Shown here: positions 18,501 through 30,500 of the stretch, in pieces
Numbering within the stretch: the stretch's first letter is position 1
How the letters are laid out: each line of letters opens with the position of its first letter
Source of the DNA: Phoronis australis
Taxonomy: Eukaryota > Phoronida > Phoronidae
Direction of reading: 5' to 3'
DNA length: 62,000 bases
Assembly (NCBI GenBank): GCA_002633005.1
Contig: NMRA01000459.1
Location: 109,047-171,046 of the forward strand
Translations under genes and position numbers: made by a program
Notes under the pieces: generated by a model
Told to the model about the DNA's origin: nothing
Seen by the model: only the letters and a program-made list of their open reading frames with translations
The model's database searches: none

Positions 18501-21500
18501 GTGATCATGTGCGTTCTTGGTTCGTTCGTTGGCAGGAGGAATTTATTGAATGAATGGAATGAATGGGGTACGTTAATTTTACGAGGAGAAATTGTAGAGG
18601 TACATGACTTTTGTGTACTTATAAGTTACTGAGAATGGGGCTCATTACAACCGCACAGTCATTTTTTTTTTCTTTTTTTAGTCAAAGATTTTACGCCAGA
18701 TTGGCAACCTCAGATTTCATTCGACGACCTGGGAGTTTTAGTTTTGACGACCTCAAATTTGGTTCGGCAGCCTGGGATTTTTGTCATGTTGCCAAATGCG
18801 ACTTGGGGTTAAGCTAAGCATTGACTGCTGTGTGAGATACTCTGTTGTCTCCTGTTATATTGTTCAGTAGTACTTACTTTTGTTAAAGCCTGCTTTTGTA
18901 ATTATCTGGTCAATGTATAGATCACTGATATTTAGCTTGTAAGGCAGTCATAAAATTGACATTTTCGTGTTTTTAAATGTACAGTTAGTTGCTTTTAATA
19001 AGTAACATAACAACTGTTAGCGTATTAATAATAGAAAGTCACTTACTTGATATTTTTTCCAAGCTTGAATTTCCTTGTTCCCTCATCAAACATTGCTCGG
19101 TTAAAATGAAAAAAATATTACTTATGGAGAAAGCTGGCTTGTTGCATGATCCTGAAAAAAGTGTGTTTTGACGTTTAGTTCCAAGTTGGTAGAACTTGAT
19201 GCCATGGTAACCATCCTTATGCAGGCTTGAACATGGTGGTCAGTAACACAATTCAACTTGACTATCTTTAAATAATCCCATCACAAAGCACAATGAACAC
19301 ATCCCATGATGTGTTAATGAACACATCCCCATCCCATGATGTGTTTCTTTGTGACTGCATACCTTGTGCAGCACTCTCAAATTTACAAAAATAAAGATGC
19401 CTGTCATATTGCTAGCAAGGATATGCAACAATGGTGAGGACGTTTGGAAAAGGTAGGTCCAAAAAACTGTTGTCCAAAACATGATGTTGATAATGAATAA
19501 TATTGCCAAGCTTGAATAAGGTTGCTAATATTGATAGTTGATTTCCATGTAGTACTGCTAACTGTAGTTACTTTTGGATGTGGATGGTTTGGAAGTGGAA
19601 GTAATATCTGGTGGAAAAGTTGAATTTGTCTAGTATACCGTGCCCCTTAAAATTCATAGCTTACCATGGGCCTGTGGAATTATGTGGTAAGTATGACCAG
19701 TCAAATACGTTAGGAAATGGACCGAGTTATAATAAATGGATTTTATTTTGTGTGAGTGTGCTTCTACGCATTTAATTTCTCCATTACATTCAGGATTGTA
19801 CGCGTAAGGAAGGTGAATACTCCAGTCTGGCATCGGAGATGAAGGCAAAGTTCCAAGCATCTTGTAAAGAAATGGGGATAGAGGTAAAAGTAGTTTGTAG
19901 TTGTTAGAGTGTTACTGGGAGTGATGGTGTTGGAACACAACGTTACAGAATTTTTTACGTTCTATTGTGTATTTGTACATTTGTTATAATATTTCCGTTA
20001 GATTTCTTGCAGTAGGTGAGTGAAAATGTTGCAAGCCTATTACCATGGGACATAATTGGTGCATTCTACAAGTTCACTCATACACAGGACCCCAACCCAA
20101 GCATCATCCACGAAGTGACACAAATAGAACGAAAAAATTTAAACTCAACATAAATTAGTTGAGTCAGCATTAGCCGGCATAGCAGAGGATGTATAATCCA
20201 GTCCATGCTTATGAATCTGAGACTGGTTTCCATTCAATATCATCATTTTGACACTGAGCTTTTGTCCATTAAACCATTGAATGTCTCGCCGGTGCAAAAT
20301 AATTCACATTGCTGTAAATGCGGACACAATAAAATGAATAAAGCTTACCATTTCTCCATCCACTTATATAAGCATGCCCTGGCACTTTGCTGTTTTAGAA
20401 AACTAGTACCAAGGTCATTGCCTGGTATCCGACTGTATTTAATTGCTGTGCGAATGTTGGTCATCAAGCGAGAGCGAGGTACGAGAAGGAGACAAAATGG
20501 TTGAGTTTAATGGGGGGGGGGGGGGNCGACAACCAGCGGCAGCACCTATACGAGGTCTCGCTATCGATGAAGCAAGAAATCGGCATTACCAAGACTCCTA
20601 GCCCCCTTACACAGTTGAACATTTTGTTGCGGTAAAAAAATGGTTTCAGGGGGGGAGTGACGGACATGGAATGGAACATTCGCTTGCTATTTTAGGACTT
20701 GGAATCGAAGTAAGAATGTCGTTTGCGGCACCACTTGATTCCACCTGCGAGTAGTGTTCCTAAAATTAATTTTTATTGTCACGCTGCAAAAGCATTTGAT
20801 AAGTTGGCGAATGGACTTAACTCTACCATCGCCAGTGGCGAGCTGGCGAGCGTCTAGCATGAGCTGGCTACACATAGACAATACTACCGACCCTGTTTCC
20901 GATGGATTTAAACTACATTAGACCCCCTAGTGACCTTCCTATTATTTTTGTGTCGTTTCTGTTCTGCGTCCCTATCCACCAAACTTTGTGAAGAATCATG
21001 GCAGAGGTTGGTAGACTTAAGCATTTATGACTTGCAGCGTTTGGAGGCTTTTGTTAAACATTGCTTCATTTAGTGGGAATGTTTGTAATAACAATGATCA
21101 TCCCTTACGCAGTGCTCTAGTAGGGCGTAGGCGCACGTAGACGTAACCAACCACTTTTTGGCATTTGAACGTAGCACTTACACACTGTAAGTTACGTTCA
21201 GTGCTCAAGGTGATACGGTGAGCTTTGGGTGCCTACTTACCTCTGATTTTACCACTACAGCACTGTCCTTATGTGGGCACTGTATGTGATGTACACGTTG
21301 AATGCATATCAAGGTTCTGGATTGCTCACATTGCTTTTCAGACTGTCAGAAAAAAATGATTCAAGCTCTCAAAGAAGGCATGCTTGCGGTTGTGTCAGTT
21401 TTCTACTGTAATATGTCTTAGAGTCGAGACTTCACGTAGCTGGAACCCTTTTTCACCTCCACCACCTGTAATGAAGCCTCCTTGTTGTTACTAATACATT

Positions 21501-24500
21501 ATTCTGAACAGCTGATGTAAGTTTCGCACTTTACAGGGTAAAAAGATAAAGCATGAACTACTTGGCCTGATCCGAGAGCTTCCTGAAATTTACCAGTCGG
21601 TAACGAAGTCGTGCCAAAGCATTGAACCTGCCGTTAATTACTATGCCGCGTTCATTGACTTCACTTTGGATAAGTGAGTTGATTTGTGTGTTATTAAGTG
21701 AATCAGTGTAGTTAGACACTCACAAGTTCGTGCCTGAGTGCAATCACCTTCTGGCCATATCAATGAAAGAAAGGAAACAACAAAACTTTGCTGATCAATT
21801 TCATATTTAAAGTGCTATTTCATCCAAGATCTCCATGGCTAAGCCCAACTTAATAGTACACTGTTCACTCACAGAGTGGTTGTTCTTCTTACACTATCTT
21901 TGACCTGTTGTAAGTGGTCGGAACTTTGACACATGCGGGTCGATTTTAACGATCAAAACCCCATTGTTGATGGTTCAAATTTTGTTGTTCTTTTTTTTGT
22001 CAAAATTTTGAGTTAAAAATATGAGTGTAACGATAAAGTGTTGTCTGTAACGCACATGCTGCGCTGTCCATATCAGTGTTATGTAACTAGTGTTTCACCA
22101 TAACTTGTTCACACACATTTCGGTGTCAGTTCATCACTAATAGCCGTCTCCACTAAATTTTCCTGGTCTGGAGAATAGCTTAGTTCAGAACCTGGGCGAA
22201 ATGCAAAGGTTTGACTCGCAGAAACATTTCTCCCCTATGCTTCTCCTTTCAAAAGAGAATGCTGTTTGTTTAATCGCATTCTGACAAATTTATTTCGGTT
22301 GACTTTGCATGAATGTTTGCATGTCTCACAAAATGTGTTCATTGTTTTCTTATCTCCCCTGGTGACTCTTTAGAAAACATTGGGCCGATGAATGCTGTCC
22401 TCTTATACGACATCTTCTGAGTAAAGGAAATACTACTACACATGAATGGCGTACAGGTGTCAAGCCAGCAAGAGTAGTGGAAGACAACCCTTTTGATGGA
22501 GTTATTGATGCAGAGGAAGAAGACCTGGAAGAGTCCACTGAAGGGGGTGTAAGTAGTTAAGTAATGAATAGACTGTCCCCTGCAGCGAAATGCCGATTTA
22601 CTGTTGTTGTGTAGTGCTCTTCAAATTAAGACGAGTCGTAACAGCACCCTCTTTAAACAAAATAACTATTCTGGCTAAAGGCTTTGATTGGTTTCATTGA
22701 GGTTTGGATTACATTACATTTAAACTGGTATAATGCAGTATTTGTTTTGAAGCAGTCCAAGCATTTTTGTAATCTGAAGTTTGCCAATGACTTCAATTAC
22801 CTTATTTGAATGTTTAAACACACCTGGCATATAAAGTGCAGGCAGATACCCCAGCATTTCAAATGACTGTCGAATACACAAACTTCTAATGACATTTAAT
22901 GTCTCATCAGTGGTAAGTCCATATATCCACTTTACAACTTAACCACTTTCCCAGTAGAGGTCAAACTTTGCTTTTACTGAAGTTTTGGTTAGTGGGAAAG
23001 GTTAACTCCAGTAGTTAATCTGCAAGCAAAACTTCACTTAAATCAGTAGGATTTAAGAGTGAAGCTTTCGAACTCACTGAAGCTTCGTTGAAGTTATCGG
23101 TAAATTTCGCGACAACGATATACGATCACGCAGGATTCGCAAAACATGTTCTTTGTTATTGCAGCATAGCCGACATGCTCTCAATAGACAAATATAAATA
23201 AATAAATAAAAAAAGCATATCTGATGAAGAAAGACACTAATCATTTTCATAAACACAAGTAAATGGCTGGGGAACAGTTAGCCTCGAACCCACTACTCAA
23301 TAATGGTTTGAGAGTACGAATGAACTGCGTCGTCTATTGTCATACTCTGTGATAACTTCGATCTTGCTCTCTAATCGTAAAGGAAAGCGAAGTTTCGGCG
23401 AAGTTTCGGCGAAGCTTCAGTAAACTGAAGTTACCCTAATGAGAAAGCGACCTTTGACAGACTTCACATATTTTTTGAGCTTGAACTTTGCTTAATGAGG
23501 TCAGTACCTATGTCACTTATTTCATGAGTTATAAATACACAAAATAGGCTTAGCCTGTGTATCCATTGATCATGCCATGTGACCCGTAATTAATTTACGA
23601 ATTTCAAAGTGTTCCTATTTGCTATCGTTTTCTTTTAATAACTGAATGGCAAACTTACATTTACTACCAGTGCTGGTGCCCAGCTAGCAAGAAGTGAACA
23701 AATTCATACAACTATTTCATTTTTACCAGATTGATTTTGGTGAAGCCATCGACTACGGCATTGAACTTGAAGTATCTGGTGAGAACATTGACTTTGGCGA
23801 TGACATTTGTTACGACGTAGACACAGAGAACCCTGGAGAAGTCATCAACTTTGACCTCGGGTCAGTTGAGGATGCAGGCAAGGCTTCAGAAGGTGGGTTT
23901 ATGGGTACCGGCGTTTTCCGTAGATAAGCCCACCCGATGAAACGCCCATGTGCGTTTATTTGGAAAATTATGCCAAATATACGCCCATGGGCGTTAATTT
24001 GGTGTTGCAACTTCTCGTGTCAAGTGTCCAGATAGTGGTGCGTTTATTTGGAAAATTTCCTTTTAAAAGCCCACTTAGCGTTAAGTTTTCACAAAGTCAG
24101 TTTTGTGAAGCATTTATCAATTTATGAAAATGAATGAAGAGTTGCTGAACTATGCATTTGTTACAGTCAAATAAACTATAATATACAATTTTTAGAAACA
24201 GTTTTAAATAAAAAATCAGTCAGGAAACCTCTTAATACGTATACAATTTTTGAAAACAGTTTTAAATAAAAAATCAGTCAGGAAACCTCTTAGGGCTGTT
24301 CCAGTAAAATCTGTATGGGAGGGGGGGGAAGGCACCTTTTTTTCGCACCCATCACCCATATTTTTCATTTATTTCTTCAGCCTACCACCCGTAATTTTTG
24401 ATAAGTTTGAAATGCAACCACCCGTAATTTTTTTTGTTCTTGTGGTTGACTGCACAGGCGCTCGAGTTTATCTGTTCCTCCATCACCACTAACGTCATTC

Positions 24501-27500
24501 ATTACTAAGAAAACATATATATGGTTATTAGCCATCGAGAAATTCAAGCACCTGTGGTTAAATGGTGTTATGGGCATGCCGATAAGGAGATCGGAGGGAG
24601 TGAAAAAGTCGGAGCTTTTTGCAAGTTGCATTTCTGTTTCAGTTTTTGATTCTGTGCGGATTGTTTGTAAAATTTAATAAAATTACTCACCACCAAACAT
24701 TTATGGCCCAATGAAACAACAACGACCTGTAAATTTTTATTTTTTTGAAGTACGACCACCAGTCATTTTGAATTTAAATCAAACGCAACCACCCATAAAT
24801 TTTTATTTCAGTTGCCTTCCCCCCCTCCCACACAGATTTTGCTGGAACAGCCCTTAATAAGTATACAATTTTTAAAAACAGTTTTAAATAAAAATCAGTC
24901 AGGAAACCTCTTAATAAGTATACAATTTTAATAACAGTTTTAAATAAAAAATCATCCAAGAAACTTCTTAATCTACATGTATTCAGTCCATGTCAATGTT
25001 TTCATTCAGCTTCTTTCCCCCTCCGAGTCGCTGAAGGGATCAAGCAACTTGCCGTCCATCTCTTGGATACCCGCGTTGTATCCCATGTGTTCGCAAATCT
25101 GGGGTTGAATCATACGGTAGAGACCGTTTGCCCATCAACATTCGAATGCTAATACTGATGTCTTGTGGGATTCCAGATTGAAGTTTCTCGTAGGATGGGG
25201 GGGCTGCGATATCCTCTCGGGGGTGTATTCTTTCTCGCCGCCATTTTCAAGTCAATACTGATACACGGGTGAGAAACAACATGACCGCCAGACCCAAAAC
25301 ATGACTGCCGGTCCTCTAAATCAGACCAGCTCACCACTAAACAGGATGTATGGGATCAAATGGGACAGCCGCACCAAAAAAATGGGACAGACGCACCTAA
25401 AAAATGGGACAGACGCACCTAAAAAGTTAACATAACCGCTCCACCCCAAAGCAGGACCGTTTCAGACTAAATGTGACCGCTGGACAAAATGTAAATTATC
25501 AATGTCTTTGTGCAATACTGCGGGGTATGACGTAACCGATCAGCTAGATGCATGAAGACTGTCGTCAAAATAAGCTTGGTGGGAATGTGTGTTGAGCTCC
25601 GTTAGACCCCGAAATTTCACACGCTCGAACTTACGTGGTGGGAGTATTCAAACCGAAGTTCATAGATTTTCTACTAAGCGTCCTTGGGTGCTATCACCTT
25701 TGCCACAAGGAGGTCTAGAAGTGTCATGCACATTGTTTTTCTTGTCCAGCTGGGCAGATATTGCAAAAATTGATATGTTGCTACACAATTAACGTTGTTA
25801 GCAGGTATGAACATTCCTTTTAAGGGCTACTGATCCACCCAGAAGGACTGTTTTGACTTACAAAAATACATATCGCACATCATGCTGGTATTTACAGTAT
25901 GTAGCCAAAATTGACTTTCCGTTTACACACACCCCTTTTCCGAATAAACGCCCGGGCGTTTATTGATGTTTAATAAAATGCATGAAAATTTTCACCCTCC
26001 GAATACACGTCCAGGGGCTTATCGACGGAAAACCCTCAGCTGGTAACTTTTGAAAACGGGTGAAACTTGTATTCTGACATTGAACACAATCACTTGTTAT
26101 TTGCAAGAAACAAAACAGTTTTTACTTCTTCAAAGTTCAATAACAGTCTGTGGTGATAGTCATACAGTACACACCTGTCAGGTCCTTTGTGGTAATAGTC
26201 ATACAGTACACAGGTCCTTCTGACCTGATTAGCACTCACTTAAGTAAATGCACAGTTACAGAATGAATGTTCATAGCTAGCGCCGTTACATAGTATAGGG
26301 GATACAGTAATTACCTATCAGCGACCTGTTTGTGTTTGCGGAACTAGCTTTCGAGCCTGGCCTGGGCTCTTCGTCTGGGTACTTTTGGGAGACTTCGTTT
26401 CCCATTATTGTCAGTGGGTGGTCCTTGGTGGTTGTCCAATCCCACCTGGTGGCTGTTATGTGTGAGGAGGCGCTAAACCTGGTTGCTGATAGGTAAGAAC
26501 TGTATCCTCTGTAAATGCCCAGTGTTGGTTTAATCTTTCCCGGTTTAGACTTTTAACATTTAAACATTGAAAATGCAGCAGTTTTTGCCAAGGTTGATTT
26601 GGGACCAGCTGGCGTTATAGCAGCTGGTAAGTAATATACATATCTCACATGGTTTCCTGTATTTCAGGTGAGACCAGCACCATTGTATCGGGCGAAGATG
26701 CCCAGTCACTACTGGATAACCCGAGTACAAGAAACATATTTGTGGACGAGTTGATGGAGGTGAGTTGCATGTATCAGCAGCCTGGCTGGACACATTAAGC
26801 AAAGTTCTAATATTGTTAAAGTTCAAGTGACTAATGTCCTCATAGGATGTAAATTGGGCACTTGTGGATTGTTGGGAATGGGAACGGCATATTAGAAAGT
26901 GATGTGTTAACAAATAAATCATATTTTGTTCATCAAAATGCAGTAACTTGGGTTGAAGGCTATATTTCCTGGTTATTAATTGGTGGACATTGGCAAGATT
27001 AACCTGCTCTATTTTATTGTGCCTGAGGGTAGCACATGATCTCTGAACTTCGTGCCTGAGGGTTGCACGAAATCATGTAATTTAAAGCTTCCTTTTGCCT
27101 TGTTATTGTTGGCTGAAAATGAAAATGGTATTAATTAGGCCTTTTACTCTCATCAAATCTCATTCTCGTTAACATTACCAACAAAAACATTGAAACAATC
27201 AGCAACCCAAGAAAACATTTCAGAGTTTGGTAGGGTTGGCCGACTGTAAATTGCTAATTTAAAAATGGCACATGTATGCATTGCCTATGACTTGAATTTG
27301 TAACGGAAGTGGAAACCTATCATGGTAAGGGATGTTATGAGGGTGTAAAAGTGTACAATGGAATTCCTTATCAGATTTTCATGAAATTTGTCAAATGGAT
27401 ACCTATGGGACGATATTGCCACCTTCCCATTTTCTGTTTTATTTGATGTATTATACACCATCAAACGTCTGTTTCATTGTCTTTGAGTCTTTTGGCATCC

Positions 27501-30500
27501 ACCTCTCTTTCGGATAGCTGCATCTGTCGGCCAAACTACTGCTTGGACTATTATGAAAATCAGCACGCGTTCATTCTGCAAAGACCGAGGCCTAGCCTCC
27601 CTATTGACCAAACCACTCAAAGGATTGTTATGAAAATTGGCGTATGTGTTCAGTCTGGGAAGTACTTGGCTGACGATGATTTTCGGACTGGTCTGGCTGG
27701 TGTAGTGCCCTCTAGTGGCACTACTATTTTTGGCCTGTGGCTCAATAAGTTTGTTGGTGGATCTTCATGACATTTGTATCCTTATTGAGAACGATTCAAC
27801 TGAGGTGGGTTTTGGATTGATTCTGACTACTGTGGAGTCTGTTAGTGGCTAGTATTTTGTTTTTCTTTTGAAAATCATTGTTTGTTGTTTCATGTTTTGG
27901 GTAGAACCCTTTGTTTGAGGCTAACTGATGGTCTTTTGATGACATCTGCTGTATCTTGTTATTTTTTAAAACTTCAGTTGCATTGTGGTAAAACTTACTT
28001 TCTCATGCTTCTGATGTTTCCCATTTCAGCTGGAAGCATTCCTCACACAGAGACAGTCTGAAGCAAGCAACACAGCAGGAGTACTCACTACCAGCCAGTT
28101 TTCTAATGCACCAACAACACTTCAGGTGGAGCTATTGGACATTCAAGAGATGATATCACATGTCCAGTCCATCATCAGCAGGTTGTCGTCGGTCAAGATG
28201 CACCATTTGTTCTTGATAAGAGGATCACCAAGGTATGTAATAGTTGATTGAACAGAAAATCAAATCAAATTTCAAAAGCATTCTGTTAATACCTGTTTAG
28301 AGTGCTCTCACGTCCTTGCTATTAGTTAGCAACACGCAATTCCTCCAAAACCAGCCTAAGTTGATTTTTAGTCATTGTAGCAAGAACAACATTTACGGGT
28401 CTGAATTTGTTGGACTCCCAAGTCATGCATCTCATGTTTCTTACTACTTTTTAGAAAAAATTGAGAACTGAAATCAAATTCTTGCAAGACTAGAACATTG
28501 ACAGTCCATTTATCGTTGTTAGTGCATGGATTATTTGCTTACTAGCATTGAGAATCGCACCAGCTTTTGACTATGAAGAGATTTTATCATTCGTATTTAA
28601 GTATTTTTTTCAATAGCCTTTAAGTTGTATTAAATCTTGATTATATTTGCTCCATGTAGTATTACTGAGAATTCTGTTTGCCTTGTTGTATCAGGTATGT
28701 GGACCGATTGTCAGAAAGCCTGAAGGGGGCGCTAGGACAGTCTGAGAAGGCACAGGCATCACAGCGTTTGATGGTGCAAAGACGGGCGGAGGTGGCAGAG
28801 GAAGAGGTCGAACTATTGCCCAAACTGGATTTACTGAGGGTGAAGACGAAGGAACTGCAGAAACAGGTAAGGTTTGGCCACTCTTCACTCTGACAATAGA
28901 TCTCACTTGTTAATAATGTTTTTACTGCTATTTACCTATATTGTCACATTCCCCCTCCTCGATGGGTTGTTGCAGGTTTTCATTCACTTGTTTTTATAGC
29001 TTTGGTTGCCTTGATAGACTAAAGACGGGGTCAAGTTAAATTATTTGTCTCTGAGACTGTGCACAAAAACAAAATGTATGACGTAATTTTTGTTCAAAAG
29101 CTCTAGCCAATACTGCAAATCCTTGACTTGTAATGGACTCTTGAATCACTCCCACCAACTGTATCCTTCATTGGCAGATTCAACAACAATGCTGTCTCTG
29201 TAGCTGACTCTCAAACAGACTCTCACTAACTCATGCCTATTTATTGATAGTCTTTCTGTTATAATGTTCTGGAGCTTTTCTCAAATTCAAACACTTCCTA
29301 GAACTATCTGTTATCTACCCACTCTTATACACCGTGTCTAATGTTGTCTAATTGCTCCCATGCACATGCAGCTAGTTCGCTAGCTGTCTCTAACTTGGAC
29401 ATTTTCAATGTCAATATAGTCCAAAGTGTCTGTGCAGTCCAAGTCCTAATTGCTGCACTGTTAGTGCATGCTTTCCTTCCTCAGTTGATACTCTTGTGTG
29501 CTTAGGAATAGAGCCGCAGATACGTTTGCGAAGAACTAATATTGCCCCGGACTCTACTGTGCGCGCCCACTTGACTCATGCCCAGTCATAGTGTTTCCCC
29601 AGTCATAGTGTTAGTGTTTTGTAAAATAAAATCTATAGCAAATGCTAGTTTTTGATTAATGCCATTGCGGTAACTTTTGATTGACGACTGGCTCATGTCT
29701 GCTTACCCCTGATTCTCGTCTTCTTTGCGTGGCATGTTTTACGCAACTGGAATTGAGCAACCCAAGTCGATATAAAACAGCTAGCCGAAGAACCATACGT
29801 TGAAAATGTCATTGAGTCAGGGAGTCTTGAACATAAACATCCCAAACTCACAAAAAAGACCTTAATTTGTTTTTAAAACTTTTATTACAACGAATTTTAA
29901 AAGTGCTCTTCTAACTCGGAACTTGACAGCATAAATTTGATGTCTGCTGTGACCTCTGCAAGACGTGAAGCTCGCTTGCACGCGCTTCTGCACTGTCATC
30001 GCGTGGGAATAGTCGCAATCCAAGTTTTTGTCACTGGTCGTCTTCGAATTACAACTACGTCTCTAATAAGATCGCAGGGCGGCACGAGGCTATTACTCAC
30101 CAATTTTGTGAGTTTAATTGTGAATGACCAATCTGAGGGCAAAAGAACATTTGTTGGGATCATCTGCTGTTATGACATTTTTACCGACGTGACGATAAAG
30201 CTCTTTGAAAATTGCTACGTGTTCCGAGTACGTGAGTGGTGTAAGATTAACCGCCTAGGGCGGTTGTCTGGCGTCATAAGCGCCCATGTTCGGTTTACCG
30301 CCCTCCCCTGATTTCTTGAAATTTCACGTTTAAGCGCCCATGTCTGGTTCACCGCCCACCCCCGAATTTTTGGGTTTGCCAATTTAACCGCCCAGGGCGT
30401 TAACCCGAACGTTTACGGTAGTCTGCAGTTTGGCATTCATGTTTAACAAACGGCCCGCATTGATGGTCAGCCTTTATCAGTTTCTATGGTTATTTCTTTA

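Larger units (their letters stand above)
23910..26036. mobile_element. Probable 2.1-kb non-autonomous DNA element in CDK5RAP3 intron
   Basis: Left end CGTTTTCCGTAGATAAGCC (23912-23930) and right end GGCTTATCGACGGAAAACC (26016-26034) are inverted copies with one or two mismatches. Just inside both ends are palindromic ACGCCCATGGGCGT-like blocks followed by TTATTTGGAAAA. No transposase was recognised. No clear target-site duplication was found, so the boundaries are approximate. It contains the Harbinger-like MITE and a 22-bp tandem repeat. Confidence 0.5.

Noticed and set aside
24183-24975. CRISPR-like array of 58-bp repeats
   Set aside because: There are no unique spacers; the units are contiguous direct repeats interrupted by a MITE, in an animal intron.
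30241-30420. ACCGCCCAGGGCGGTT palindromes as a regulatory operator
   Set aside because: They occur in both copies of the duplication and resemble the termini of intronic elements, so transposon origin is more likely.
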